Of a stretch of 64,000 nucleotides of DNA, positions 39,760 through 49,291 are shown piece by piece. A program made the translations under genes and the position numbers. The DNA is from Stakelama flava (GTDB lineage: Bacteria > Pseudomonadota > Alphaproteobacteria > Sphingomonadales > Sphingomonadaceae): contig NZ_JAHWZX010000006.1 of NCBI RefSeq assembly GCF_019351405.1, positions 118,726 through 182,725 on the forward strand. The letters run 5' to 3'. How positions within the stretch are numbered: the stretch's first letter is position 1; each line of letters opens with the position of its first letter. The notes under the pieces were generated by a model, which saw only the letters and a list, made by a program, of their open reading frames with translations, ran no database searches and had not been told where the DNA came from.

Positions 39760-40692
39760 ATGAACGACGTTACCGACCTCGCCCGGCCGCCGCGCCAGCG
39801 CAAGCCCGACTGGATCCGTGTAAAGGCGCCGACTTCGGTCGGCTTTGCCGAGACCAAAAAGCTGATGCGCGAGAAGAATCTCGCCACCGTCTGCGAAGAG
39901 GCCGCCTGTCCCAATATCGGCGAATGCTGGACCAAAAAGCATGCGACGGTGATGATCCTGGGTGATACTTGCACGCGCGCCTGCGCCTTTTGCAACGTGA
40001 AGACCGGCATGCCGCGCATGGTCGATCCCAAAGAGCCGCAGCATGTCGCCGATGTCGCGGTGCAGATGGGGTTGAAGCACATCGTCATCACCTCGGTCGA
40101 TCGCGACGACCTGCCCGACGGTGGTGCCCGCCAGTTCGTGAAGGTTATCGAAGCGCTGCGCAGCCAGGCACCCGATACGACGATCGAAATCCTGACCCCT
40201 GATTTTCGTAACAAGGTCGATCGCGCGCTCGAAATGATCGTCGAGGCGCGGCCCGATGTTTTCAACCACAATCTGGAAACCGTGCCGCGGCTCTATCCCA
40301 CGATCCGCCCCGGCGCGCGCTATTATGCGTCGCTTCGCCTGCTGGAAAAGGTGAAGGCGCTCGACCCGTCGATCTTCACCAAATCGGGCATTATGCTGGG
40401 TTTGGGAGAGGAACGGCTCGAAGTGCATCAGGTGATGGACGACATGCGGTCGGCCGATATCGATTTTCTGACCATGGGCCAGTATCTCCAGCCAACGCCG
40501 AAACATGCCAAGGTCGCCGATTTTGTAACCCCGCAGGCGTTCAACGCCTATGCTTCGATCGCGCGCGCCAAGGGGTTCCTGCTGGTCGCCAGTTCGCCGC
40601 TTACCCGGTCAAGCTACCATGCGGGCGACGATTTTGAACGTCTACGCGCGAATCGGGAGGCGCGTCTGGCGGCGCAGGCGGCGAGGGGCTGA
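39760..40692 (+). CDS. lipA: Lipoyl synthase
   Basis: Radical-SAM enzyme that inserts two sulphurs into octanoyl groups on lipoyl domains. The 310-residue protein has both iron-sulphur sites: the auxiliary cluster Cys45, Cys50, Cys56 ([12 protein letters not shown]) with Ser near the C terminus ([12 protein letters not shown]), and the radical-SAM Cys71, Cys75, Cys78 (CTRACAFC). GGAA precedes the ATG at 39760. It shares a TGATG overlap with the next gene. Confidence 0.97.
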   Translation: MNDVTDLARPPRQRKPDWIRVKAPTSVGFAETKKLMREKNLATVCEEAACPNIGECWTKKHATVMILGDTCTRACAFCNVKTGMPRMVDPKEPQHVADVAVQMGLKHIVITSVDRDDLPDGGARQFVKVIEALRSQAPDTTIEILTPDFRNKVDRALEMIVEARPDVFNHNLETVPRLYPTIRPGARYYASLRLLEKVKALDPSIFTKSGIMLGLGEERLEVHQVMDDMRSADIDFLTMGQYLQPTPKHAKVADFVTPQAFNAYASIARAKGFLLVASSPLTRSSYHAGDDFERLRANREARLAAQAARG

Positions 40693-41186
40693 TGCCCAAA
40701 CACACCGAAACGCGGCATCTTCGCTACACTCCCGAACAAATGTTCGACATGGTTTCGGACGTCGGGGCGTATGACGAATTTCTGCCCTGGGTCAGTGCCA
40801 TTCGCGTTCGTTCGCAATCGGAGAGCGAAATGGTCGCCGACATGATCGTCGGTTTCAAGGGGCTGCGCGAAACCTTCACCTCACGCGTGAAGATGGAGCG
40901 GCCTGACCATATTCATGTCGAATATGTCGACGGGCCGATGAAATATCTGCACAATGACTGGCAGTTTCGTCCCGATGGGGAAGGCGGCTGCTATGTCGAT
41001 TTCTGCGTCGATTTCGCGTTCAAGAACCGGATGTTCGAAATGCTCGCCGGGCAGGTGTTCGACCGGGCATTGCGGAAAATGATCGGCGCGTTCGAACAGC
41101 GCGCCGATCAGCTCTATTCGTCATCGGATGATGAGAACGGCTCAGCCCCCGGCATCAATAGTTCGAGCGCGCATAACGCGGCCTGA
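40692..41186 (+). CDS. RatA/COQ10-type START-fold protein
   Basis: A 164-residue START-domain protein of the COQ10/RatA group, thought to bind ubiquinone or to help respiratory function. The N-terminal RHLRYTPEQMFDMVSDVGAYDEFLPW and WQFRPDGEGGCYVDFCVDFAFKN are typical. It is coupled to lipA (TGATG). The C terminus is extended by LYSSSDDENG and a Ser/Ala tail, and the last 73 bp overlap the convergent pncC gene. Its role as ubiquinone carrier is inferred from the family. Confidence 0.9.
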   Translation: MPKHTETRHLRYTPEQMFDMVSDVGAYDEFLPWVSAIRVRSQSESEMVADMIVGFKGLRETFTSRVKMERPDHIHVEYVDGPMKYLHNDWQFRPDGEGGCYVDFCVDFAFKNRMFEMLAGQVFDRALRKMIGAFEQRADQLYSSSDDENGSAPGINSSSAHNAA

Positions 41187-41650
41187 AGCCGGATCGAACC
41201 GCGACCTTCATTATCGAAATGGCGCGCGTCGGCGACGACATTTTGTGGATCCGCGCCGCGTTCGGCGCGGGCGAACACCACGGTGCCCACCGGCTTTTTC
41301 TCGGTCCCGCCGTCGGGGCCAGCGATTCCCGTGATCGCTACGGCAACATCGGCATCGCTATGTTCCAGCACGCCCTGCGCCATGCTCCAGGCAACGGCGA
41401 TCGACACCGATCCGAAGGTTTCAAGCAGGTCCAGACTGACGTCGAGAACGTCGAGCTTCGCGTCGTTCGAATAGGTAACGAACCCGGTTTCGAATATGTC
41501 GGAGGAACCCGGTATTTCGGTCAGCGCAGCACTCACCAGCCCGCCGGTGCAGCTTTCGGCCAATGCGATCCGGCGATTGGCGGCGCGGTTCGCATCGACC
41601 ACGCGTTTGGCGCTTTCGTACAGTTTGTCGGGAAGAACACGGTCGGTCAT
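41114..41650 (-). CDS. pncC: CinA C-terminal domain protein (nicotinamide-nucleotide amidase)
   Basis: Deamidates NMN in the pyridine-nucleotide salvage cycle. The 178-residue protein is the CinA C-terminal domain alone, with RRIALAESCTGGLVSAALTE (about 25-44), FVTYSNDAK and VAITGIAGPDGGTEKKPVGTV. The ATG at 41650 fits the conserved start. The 3' end overlaps ratA by 73 bp in opposite orientation; the last residues are FSSSDDE, the same peptide as in the neighbour (see findings). It is 4 bp after an unrelated secreted protein gene. Confidence 0.92.
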   Translation of the reverse strand: MTDRVLPDKLYESAKRVVDANRAANRRIALAESCTGGLVSAALTEIPGSSDIFETGFVTYSNDAKLDVLDVSLDLLETFGSVSIAVAWSMAQGVLEHSDADVAVAITGIAGPDGGTEKKPVGTVVFARAERGADPQNVVADARHFDNEGRGSIRLQAALCALELLMPGAEPFSSSDDE

Positions 41651-41654
41651 CGGA

Positions 41655-42224
41655 TTATTTCTCCGGCCCTTCGCAGATGGTGAATAGCGGATTGCCGCCC
41701 GCCGTCTGCTTGTCTGAGGCACGCTTGTCGAGGTCAAATTGCAGGATCAGGACCAACAGTCCCGAAATGTTGCGCGCGGGCAGCGGGTCGATCAGCGAAA
41801 GCGCCTGATCGATCCGCCGACATTCGCCCCCATCAATATTTTGGGCACCCATCTTCGCCGCGACGAGCGGGTCGATCAGCGGCAGGATCATCTCCGGCGG
41901 CAGCGCCGACAGGTCGATCTGGCCCGCGCTACTGCCCACCAGTCGGGCGATACCCTTCATCGCATCGGGTAATTGGCCCCTGGCGGCTGCATCAAGCTTT
42001 GCGACAAGCCGGTCGCCGGACTGGTTCATGTAGGAAGATCGCGCCAGTTTCGGCACGCATTGCGTGCGCAGGGCGCGCACCGCGCTGGGCGCGACAACGC
42101 TCGCTACCGACTGGGCTTCGCCCTTGGTGAAGCAGGGCGCAGCCGCATTCGCCGACGATGCGAGGGCAAGGCCGCTGATCGCTGCCCACCCCGTCGCAGC
42201 TGCGGCGATTTTCCTGACGTTCAT
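41655..42224 (-). CDS. Secreted hypothetical protein
   Basis: I do not recognise the family. The 189-residue protein has a clear signal peptide (about 1-27, cleavage near ANA), then a helical domain with four cysteines (at about 31, 56, 134 and 183; PCFTKG, QCVPKL, GECRRI, TICEGP) that could form two disulphides. It lies between pncC and ispDF with 4-bp spacing and overlap, so all are co-transcribed. Conserved position in sphingomonads is likely but was not checked. Confidence 0.75.
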   Translation of the reverse strand: MNVRKIAAAATGWAAISGLALASSANAAAPCFTKGEAQSVASVVAPSAVRALRTQCVPKLARSSYMNQSGDRLVAKLDAAARGQLPDAMKGIARLVGSSAGQIDLSALPPEMILPLIDPLVAAKMGAQNIDGGECRRIDQALSLIDPLPARNISGLLVLILQFDLDKRASDKQTAGGNPLFTICEGPEK

Positions 42225-43381
42225 CGGGCAGTCTCCGCAATCCGGATTGTCGCCGCCGCTTGCGCGGCGATTCCTTCTCCACGGCCGGTAAAGCCCAGCC
42301 GCTCCGTCGTCGTCGCCTTGATGCTAATCCGCGTCTCGGCGACCCGCAACAGCCCTGCGATGCACGCGCGCATCGCGTCCCGATACGGGCCGATCCTGGG
42401 CGCTTCGCAAATGATCGTCAGATCGATGAAATCGATCCGTCCGCCAGCGGCTGCAACAAGATCGCGTGCATGTTCCAGAAAGCGCGAAGAGGGTGCACCA
42501 CGCCATTGCGGATCGCTGGGCGGGAAATGGGTGCCGATATCGCCGGCCCCTGCCGCGCCGAGCAATGCATCGGTTACGGCGTGCAGCGCCACATCGGCGT
42601 CACTATGCCCCGAAAGCCCCTTGTCGTGATCGATCCTTATGCCGCCAAGCCACAATTCCTCCCCCGAAACCAGACGGTGGACATCGAACCCCATGCCGGT
42701 TCGCGTGTGGAATGCGTCGGCAAGCGCGGTTTCGGCGGCGCGGAAATCAGCAGGGTAGGTGATTTTTTCCAGCATGCGTTCTCCTTCGACCGACGCTACG
42801 CTAATTCCGGCGGCGCGAGCTATCTGGGCATCGTCGGTCGCCGCTTGCATATCCGGCCAGTTCCGGTGCGCCGCGAGAATCGCATCGAAATGAAATGCCT
42901 GCGGTGTCTGCACGCGCACCAGATGTTCGCGCGGCACCGCATCGCCCAGCATTTCTCCCGCAACGGCCAGCGTATCGGCCACAGGCAATACCGGAACGGC
43001 GGCCCTGTGGAATCGAAGCGCGTCGAGCAGGCGGTCGATTACGCCATGGGAGAGAAAGGGGCGGGCGGCGTCATGGATGAGCACGTGCCGCGCGCCGCCT
43101 TCCAATGCGAGTGCTTCCAGTCCCGCCAGCACCGACTCGCGCCGCGTCTCGCCGCCGGGAACGTACCATACATCGCCCACCGCATCGTTCAGCATTGCCT
43201 GCTGATCGGCGCCGGTGACGATCACAATCTCGTCTATTGCGGGATGCGTGCGAAGCGCCGACAGGCTGTATGCGACCATTGGCCGCCCCGCCAATGGCGC
43301 GAACTGTTTGGGAACGGGCGAACCCGAACGGGTGCCCGTACCGGCGGCGACGATGATCGCGGCGATACGCTTCAATGTCAT
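42221..43381 (-). CDS. ispDF: Bifunctional IspD/IspF isoprenoid enzyme
   Basis: Fusion of two MEP-pathway enzymes: 2-C-methyl-D-erythritol 4-phosphate cytidylyltransferase (about 1-225) and 2,4-cyclodiphosphate synthase (about 229-386). The IspD half begins with [12 protein letters not shown] and contains LIHDAARPF; the IspF half has GMGFDVHRL with the zinc ligands and [15 protein letters not shown]. The fusion is normal for alphaproteobacteria. The ATG at 43381 is preferred over one 7 codons upstream. Its divergent neighbour is dusB, a conserved arrangement. Confidence 0.96.
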   Translation of the reverse strand: MTLKRIAAIIVAAGTGTRSGSPVPKQFAPLAGRPMVAYSLSALRTHPAIDEIVIVTGADQQAMLNDAVGDVWYVPGGETRRESVLAGLEALALEGGARHVLIHDAARPFLSHGVIDRLLDALRFHRAAVPVLPVADTLAVAGEMLGDAVPREHLVRVQTPQAFHFDAILAAHRNWPDMQAATDDAQIARAAGISVASVEGERMLEKITYPADFRAAETALADAFHTRTGMGFDVHRLVSGEELWLGGIRIDHDKGLSGHSDADVALHAVTDALLGAAGAGDIGTHFPPSDPQWRGAPSSRFLEHARDLVAAAGGRIDFIDLTIICEAPRIGPYRDAMRACIAGLLRVAETRISIKATTTERLGFTGRGEGIAAQAAATIRIAETAR

Positions 43382-43419
43382 GGCCGCGCGGTAGCGCAAC
43401 ACCGCTTCCGCCGCCAGCC

Positions 43420-43448
43420 TTGCGAAAAACGCGCATGTCGCGTACAGC
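43420..43448 (+). promoter_or_regulatory. Possible sigma-70-type promoter for dusB-ntrBC
   Basis: TTGCGA at 43420-43425 and TACAGC at 43443-43448 are 17 bp apart and end 23 bases before the dusB start, in the 90-bp space divergent from ispDF. Match to the -35 box is good, to the -10 box moderate. Confidence 0.35.
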
Positions 43449-43471
43449 GCTGCCTAAATTTCAGGCACATT

Positions 43472-44470
43472 ATGACCAAACTTACCCCAATCCAGATCGG
43501 ACCCGTCCGGATCGAAGCCCCCGTGCTGCTCGCGCCGATGACCGGCGTAACGGACCTGCCGTTTCGCCGCGTCGTTCGCCGCTTCGGTTCGGGGCTGAAC
43601 GTCACCGAAATGATCGCCAGCCAGGCGGCAATTCGCGAAACGCGCCAGTCGGTGCAAAAGGCGGCGTGGGACCCGATCGAGGAACCGGTTTCGATGCAGC
43701 TTGTCGGCAATACGCCGAAGGAAATGGGCGAGGCGGCGAAGTTGAACGAGGATCGCGGTGCTGCGATCATCGACATCAATATGGGTTGTCCGGTGCGCAA
43801 GGTGACGAATGGCTATGCCGGTTCGGCGCTGATGCGCGAACCGCGCCTTGCAACCGAGATTATTGAAGCGGTGGTCAAGGCGGTCTCGGTTCCCGTGACG
43901 CTGAAAATGCGGATGGGCTGGGATCATAACAGCCTGAACGCCCCCGAACTCGCGCGCATTGCGGAGGATATCGGCGTAAAGATGATCACCGTGCACGGCC
44001 GAACCCGGTGTCAGATGTACAAGGGAAGCGCCGACTGGGCGTTCATCCGCAAGGTGAAAGAGGCGGTGACCGTTCCGGTTATCGCCAATGGCGATATCTG
44101 CACGATCGAGGATGCCCGCGAAGCGCTTGCCCGGTCCGGCGCAGACGGCGTCATGGTCGGGCGCGGCGCTTATGGCCGCCCTTGGCTGCTGCGCCAGATG
44201 ATGGGCGCGCTGACCGACGGGACGGCGCTGCCCGATCCGTCGCTGGATGAACAATATCGTGTAATTATCGATCATTATCACCAGATGCTCGACCTGTATG
44301 GTAATCAGGTGGGCGTTAACATGGCGCGCAAGCATATCGGGTGGTACACCAAGGGGCTGACCGGATCGGCCGAGTTCCGCAACAAGGTGAACCAGGAACC
44401 AAATCCCGATCGGGTGCTGGCGATGCTCGACGAATTCTACGCGCCATGGCGCGTTCGGGCGGCGGCTTGA
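43472..44470 (+). CDS. dusB: tRNA-dihydrouridine synthase DusB (NifR3)
   Basis: FMN-dependent enzyme reducing uridines in tRNA. The 332-residue protein shows [13 protein letters not shown] near the N terminus, the catalytic Cys106 ([11 protein letters not shown]), KMRMGW and [16 protein letters not shown], and [13 protein letters not shown]. The ATG at 43472 starts the conserved protein; the frame is open upstream by chance. nifR3 heads the ntr operon in many alphaproteobacteria, as here. Confidence 0.96.
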   Translation: MTKLTPIQIGPVRIEAPVLLAPMTGVTDLPFRRVVRRFGSGLNVTEMIASQAAIRETRQSVQKAAWDPIEEPVSMQLVGNTPKEMGEAAKLNEDRGAAIIDINMGCPVRKVTNGYAGSALMREPRLATEIIEAVVKAVSVPVTLKMRMGWDHNSLNAPELARIAEDIGVKMITVHGRTRCQMYKGSADWAFIRKVKEAVTVPVIANGDICTIEDAREALARSGADGVMVGRGAYGRPWLLRQMMGALTDGTALPDPSLDEQYRVIIDHYHQMLDLYGNQVGVNMARKHIGWYTKGLTGSAEFRNKVNQEPNPDRVLAMLDEFYAPWRVRAAA

Positions 44471-45552
44471 AAAAAGGTGGGGCAGGGGCCGGTCCGGCCC
44501 TGAAGGGGGAGGATCTTTTCGCCTCGCTTCCCGTGGCGGCGCTGCTGATCGATCCGTCCGATTGCGTCGCGCGTGCCAATGCCGCGGCGGAGCATCTCCT
44601 CAACCAGTCGGAACGCGGGATGCGCGGCCAGCCGCTCGATACGCTGATTGACCTTCCCGCGGGCTATGCCGACCGGCGGCCCAGCCTGGGTTTTGCTGCG
44701 TTCGATGCGGATATCCATATCCTTCGCGGGCCGCGGATACGCGCCGATTTCGTCGAAGGATTCGTGGCCGACCATCCCGATTGGCGGATCGTCACGCTGC
44801 ACCACGCTCCGGCCGGACGACGGATGGGCCATGGCATCGACCGGGCGGCGGGCGCGCGCGCCGCGATCGGCGCGGCGGCGATGCTGGCGCATGAGATAAA
44901 GAATCCGCTTTCCGGGATTCGCGGCGCCGCGCAATTGCTGGCAAGCGGCGTCGATTCGCCCGAGGAACTGACCGATCTCATCACATCCGAAGTCGATCGC
45001 GTCGCCGCGCTGATCGACCGCATGGAGGATTTCACTGACACGCGGCCGTTGCGATTGCAGGCGCAGAGCATCTACCCTTTGTTGGGTCATGCACGCTCAC
45101 TTGCCGAAGCGGGCTTTGCAAAGGGGGTGACGATCGAGGAAAATTACGATCCGTCGCTGCCGCCCGCGCTGCTTGACCGCGACGCGTTTCTTCAGGTGAT
45201 GCTGAACCTTCTGAAAAATGCGGCCGAGGCAACCAATGAAACCGTCGCCCCGCGCATCGGCATCACCACCGCCTACCGCCACGGCATGTCGATCAGCGTC
45301 GAGCCGGGGCAGCCGCGCCGCCCACTGCCGATCGAGATCACCGTCAGCGACAATGGTCCCGGCGCCCCGCCCGATATCGCCGAACATCTGTTCGAACCCT
45401 TTGTTTCCGGAAAGCCTGAGGGAAAGGGCCTGGGCCTGCCGCTGGTCGACAAGCTGATCCGCGACATGGGCGGGATCGTTCACTATGCGCGCGAAGGCGG
45501 TGAACGGCCGCTCACGTTGTTCCGCATTTTTCTGACAAGGGCGCAGGCATGA
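44446..45552 (+). CDS. ntrB: Nitrogen regulation sensor kinase NtrB
   Basis: Soluble histidine kinase that phosphorylates NtrC under nitrogen limitation and is controlled by PII. The 368-residue protein has a PAS-like domain (about 22-120), HisKA with His149 ([20 protein letters not shown]) and HATPase with DNGPGAPP and [11 protein letters not shown]. The ATG at 44446 overlaps dusB by 25 bp; a TTG at 44467 overlapping the dusB stop (TTGA) is an alternative start. Overlaps ntrC by 4 bp. Confidence 0.93.
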   Translation: MARSGGGLKKGGAGAGPALKGEDLFASLPVAALLIDPSDCVARANAAAEHLLNQSERGMRGQPLDTLIDLPAGYADRRPSLGFAAFDADIHILRGPRIRADFVEGFVADHPDWRIVTLHHAPAGRRMGHGIDRAAGARAAIGAAAMLAHEIKNPLSGIRGAAQLLASGVDSPEELTDLITSEVDRVAALIDRMEDFTDTRPLRLQAQSIYPLLGHARSLAEAGFAKGVTIEENYDPSLPPALLDRDAFLQVMLNLLKNAAEATNETVAPRIGITTAYRHGMSISVEPGQPRRPLPIEITVSDNGPGAPPDIAEHLFEPFVSGKPEGKGLGLPLVDKLIRDMGGIVHYAREGGERPLTLFRIFLTRAQA

Positions 45553-46988
45553 AAACCGCGGATATTCTGGTCGTCGATGATGATGCGGCAATCCGTACGG
45601 TCGTCGCTGCCGCGTTGAAGCGCGCAGGACACCGGGTGCGCACCGCCGAAACGCTGGCGCAGGCGAAGACGCAATTCGCGAAGACGCCCGACCTGCTGGT
45701 CACCGATGTCGTGCTGCCCGATGGCGATGGCCTGGAAATGGTGTCGCGCATCGTCCGCGATCATCCCGGCCTTCCGATCATCGTGCTGTCGGCGAAGAAC
45801 ACGCTTTCAACGGCAGTGCGCGCGACGGAGGCGGGGGCGTTCGACTATCTGCCCAAGCCGTTCGACCTCGATACGCTTACCGCCGCAATCGCCAGTGCAT
45901 TGGAACGCAATCCGGCGGCGAACGCGGGCGATGAGGGTGCGCCCGACGAAGCGCTTCCGCTGATCGGTCGTTCGCCCGCAATGCAGGACGTGTATCGGAC
46001 GATCGCGCGCGTCGTTTCGACCGACCTTACCGTTCTGGTGTTCGGCGAATCGGGCACGGGTAAGGAGCTGGTGGCGCAGGCGATCCACGATCTTGGCAAC
46101 CGCCGCGATGCCCCCTTTGTCGCGCTCAACATGGCCGCGATCCCGCGCGAATTGATCGAGGCGGAACTGTTCGGCCACGAACGCGGCGCCTTCACTGGCG
46201 CGCAGGCGCGCGCCGCGGGCAAGTTCGAACAGGCATCAGGCGGCACCTTGTTTCTCGACGAAATCGGCGACATGCCGATGGATGCGCAAACCCGGCTGCT
46301 GCGCGTGCTGCAATCGGGCGAATTCATCAGTGTGGGCGGATCGCGAACCATTCGCGCCGATGTCCGGATCGTCGCTGCCACCAACAAGGATCTTTCGCGC
46401 CTTGTCGCGGAAAACCGGTTTCGCGAAGATCTGTTCTACCGCCTGAACGTGGTGCCGATCACCATGCCGCCCCTGCGCGAACGCCCTCAGGATGTTCCAC
46501 TGCTCGCACGCCATTTTCTGGACCGGGGCGCAGAGCAGGGCCTGCCGCGGAAGCGGCTTGCCGACAGCGCCATCGAATTGCTGAAAAACTATTCCTGGCC
46601 GGGCAATGTGCGCGAACTGGAAAACCTGATGCGTCGGATCGCGGTGCTTGGCCGCGACGATGTGATTGCTGACGAAGAAATCCGGGCGATGCTGGGGGAG
46701 GGCAGCGATCTCCCCGCACCGGCGTCGCGGGAAGGGGGGCTGGCCGAATCAATTCGCGCACGGCTGAAACAGATGGCATTGGCGCAGCCTGCGCTGCTGG
46801 AAGACGGTTCGCTGTATGACCGGATCATCGCCGAGGTGGAAAAGCCGCTGATCGAAGTCGTACTGGAACGAACCAACGGAAATCAGCTTCGCGCCGCCAA
46901 GGCACTGGGCATCAACAGAAATACGCTGCGCAAAAAGTTAGACATGCTGAAAATCGACGCCGGAACGCGATCGAAGGGTGCGGATTAG
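45549..46988 (+). CDS. ntrC: Nitrogen regulation response regulator NtrC
   Basis: Sigma-54-dependent activator of nitrogen-assimilation genes. The 479-residue protein has a receiver domain with Asp53 (TDVVLPDGDG), an AAA+ domain with Walker A GESGTGKE, the sigma-54-contacting GAFTGA (213-218) and Walker B GTLFLDEIGD, and a C-terminal Fis-type helix-turn-helix (NQLRAAKALGINRNTLRKKL). The complete GAFTGA separates it from ntrX downstream. Confidence 0.96.
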   Translation: MKTADILVVDDDAAIRTVVAAALKRAGHRVRTAETLAQAKTQFAKTPDLLVTDVVLPDGDGLEMVSRIVRDHPGLPIIVLSAKNTLSTAVRATEAGAFDYLPKPFDLDTLTAAIASALERNPAANAGDEGAPDEALPLIGRSPAMQDVYRTIARVVSTDLTVLVFGESGTGKELVAQAIHDLGNRRDAPFVALNMAAIPRELIEAELFGHERGAFTGAQARAAGKFEQASGGTLFLDEIGDMPMDAQTRLLRVLQSGEFISVGGSRTIRADVRIVAATNKDLSRLVAENRFREDLFYRLNVVPITMPPLRERPQDVPLLARHFLDRGAEQGLPRKRLADSAIELLKNYSWPGNVRELENLMRRIAVLGRDDVIADEEIRAMLGEGSDLPAPASREGGLAESIRARLKQMALAQPALLEDGSLYDRIIAEVEKPLIEVVLERTNGNQLRAAKALGINRNTLRKKLDMLKIDAGTRSKGAD

Positions 46989-47047
46989 CGATGGTTGACA
47001 GTAATTATGTGTTTTACCGGTCACCATAACGTTGTATTTTAGCAACG

Positions 47048-49291
47048 ATGGTTGCGGTGCCCGCTATTTCTACCTGGTTCGGCCGGCTGCGGCGATGGCC
47101 GATTTATCCGGTGATAGAAGTGCTTGTGTTGGCCGCGGCGCTGGCGATCGCGACCGGTACGTATTTCCTGATCGACGGACAGAATTCGCCACGGTTGCTG
47201 ACACCGCCGCTGGTTGCGCTGATCCTGGTGGCAAACCTCATCCCCTGGATGGCGTTGCTGGTGCTGATGGGACGACGGCTTGCCAATCGTCGCGCGGCGC
47301 GGTCGACCAGCGGCGGGAAGGGGCGTCTCCATGTCCGACTGGTCGCCATTTTCTCGGTTCTCGCCAGCGTGCCGATGCTGCTGGTCACGATCTTCGCATC
47401 GCTGCTCTTTCAATATGGCGTCGAATTCTGGTTTTCCGACCGGGCGCGATCGATGCTGGAAAACGCGTCGATGCTGGCGCAGGAAAACTATACCCGCGAG
47501 CTGGACCGCGTTAATTCCGAAACGCTCGCAATGCGCAAGGACCTGCGCTTCTATCTTGAATCGATGCCGATCGACGGTTCACGGTTCAGCGAAGGGTTCG
47601 GCTATCAGGTCTATGTTCGCAATCTTTCAGAAGCGCTGATCCTGACGCTTTCCGATGATGGCGATGTGCAGGCGCTCGCGCTGGTCAACCCCTATGATCG
47701 CGATCTGAAGCAGGTCGTCACGCCGCAGATGATCGCGGCACTGAAACACGGCAAGAAAAGCGTGATCGTTCGCAGCAATGACCGCGCGGGCGTCGTCACG
47801 ACATTTGCGCCGGACGAAGGCGTCTATCTGTACGCGGCACGGGTGTTCGAACCACAGCTTGCCTCGCAGATCAGGCGCGGACAGACGATCCTTAACGATT
47901 ATCAGACATTGCGCCAGCGCTCCCGACGGTTGCAATTGCAGTTCAACGCAGCGTTGTTTGTGGTTTCGCTGCTGATCGTGGGGCTGGCGGTGTTTGTCGC
48001 GCTTGCCGTTGCCGATCGTCTGGTGCGCCCTGTCGGCGATCTGGTTGATGCCGCGCGCCGGGTGGCTGGTGGTGATCTGACCGCGCGCGTGCCCGATCCG
48101 ACATCGGAGGATGAGATCGGCACGCTGGCCTTCGCCTTCAACCGGATGACGGGGCGGCTTCAGGAGCAAACCAACGCGCTGGTCGCGGCGAACAACCAGA
48201 TCGAAAGTCGCCGCGCGCTGATCGAAGCGGTGATGTCGGGCGTGCGCGCCGGCGTCATTTCGATCGATGATGATCGCACCGTTCGCCTGATCAACCGTTC
48301 GGCGATGGAAATGCTGCGCACCGGAGAGGAAGCGCCGGTGGGCGCACCGCTGGGCATGATTGCTCCCGACCTGGAAGCAGTGCTGGATCAGGAGGGGCGC
48401 GAAGCGATCGTTCAGATGACGATCGCAGGCGAAGCGAAGACATTCGCGGTGAAGATTACGCGCGACGAAAACAACCGGATTCTTACCTTTGACGACATCA
48501 CCCAGCAGTTGCTTGATCAGCGCCGCGCGGCCTGGTCGGATGTCGCCCGTCGTATCGCGCATGAGATCAAAAATCCGCTCACCCCGATCCAACTCGCCGC
48601 CGAACGTCTTCAGCGCCGATATGGCAAGAATATCGACCCGTCGGACGCCACCTTTCCGCGGCTTACCGAAACCATCATCCGTCAGGTTGGCGACCTGCGC
48701 CGGATGGTCGACGAATTTTCCTCCTTCGCGCGCATGCCCAAACCGGTCTTTCGCGATGAATCGCTGGTCGACATCGTCCGTCACGCCGTTTTCCTGCACG
48801 AAGTCGCCCATTCCGATATCCACTTCCGGATCGATCAGGACGGCACGATGCCGCATCTGGTTTGCGACCGCCGGCAGATCGGGCAGGCGCTAAGCAATCT
48901 GGTGAAGAATGCTGTGGAAGCAGTTGAATCTAAAAATGATAATGAGAATCACGGCGAAGTCTTGGTCACCGTTTCGTCGGGTGAGGCGGGGCATGTCATC
49001 GTGTGCGTGCTCGACAACGGTATCGGCCTTCCGGTTGAGCGTGACCGGATCGTCGAACCGTATATGACTACCCGGTCGCGCGGCACCGGGCTTGGCCTCG
49101 CCATCGTCAAGAAGATCGTCGAAGAGCATTTCGGCACGATCGAATTTTCGGATCGTGCCACCGGCGGCACGCAGGTTCGGCTGAGCTTCGATGCCGGCGT
49201 GCTGGCTGGACTTGCCGAAACCGGCGGGGAGGCTTCGGGCGAAGCCGAAACCCCGCATCCCGTACTTACCAGGAACAGGAAAACCATATGA
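47048..49291 (+). CDS. ntrY: Nitrogen sensor kinase NtrY
   Basis: Inner-membrane histidine kinase of 747 residues. Transmembrane helices lie near 22-43, 52-75 and 95-120, then a periplasmic or extracytoplasmic region (about 125-295), another helix (about 300-323), HAMP (about 325-378), PAS (about 385-490), HisKA with His505 ([15 protein letters not shown]) and HATPase. NtrY pairs with NtrX; together they are linked to nitrogen, redox and envelope control. It lies 59 bp after ntrC; no convincing promoter was found there. Confidence 0.95.
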   Translation: MVAVPAISTWFGRLRRWPIYPVIEVLVLAAALAIATGTYFLIDGQNSPRLLTPPLVALILVANLIPWMALLVLMGRRLANRRAARSTSGGKGRLHVRLVAIFSVLASVPMLLVTIFASLLFQYGVEFWFSDRARSMLENASMLAQENYTRELDRVNSETLAMRKDLRFYLESMPIDGSRFSEGFGYQVYVRNLSEALILTLSDDGDVQALALVNPYDRDLKQVVTPQMIAALKHGKKSVIVRSNDRAGVVTTFAPDEGVYLYAARVFEPQLASQIRRGQTILNDYQTLRQRSRRLQLQFNAALFVVSLLIVGLAVFVALAVADRLVRPVGDLVDAARRVAGGDLTARVPDPTSEDEIGTLAFAFNRMTGRLQEQTNALVAANNQIESRRALIEAVMSGVRAGVISIDDDRTVRLINRSAMEMLRTGEEAPVGAPLGMIAPDLEAVLDQEGREAIVQMTIAGEAKTFAVKITRDENNRILTFDDITQQLLDQRRAAWSDVARRIAHEIKNPLTPIQLAAERLQRRYGKNIDPSDATFPRLTETIIRQVGDLRRMVDEFSSFARMPKPVFRDESLVDIVRHAVFLHEVAHSDIHFRIDQDGTMPHLVCDRRQIGQALSNLVKNAVEAVESKNDNENHGEVLVTVSSGEAGHVIVCVLDNGIGLPVERDRIVEPYMTTRSRGTGLGLAIVKKIVEEHFGTIEFSDRATGGTQVRLSFDAGVLAGLAETGGEASGEAETPHPVLTRNRKTI

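Noticed and set aside
46995..47023. TTGACA in front of ntrY as a promoter.
   Set aside because: At 17 bp spacing the -10 position reads CGGTCA, which is not a convincing box, and ntrY may be read from the dusB-ntrBC transcript.
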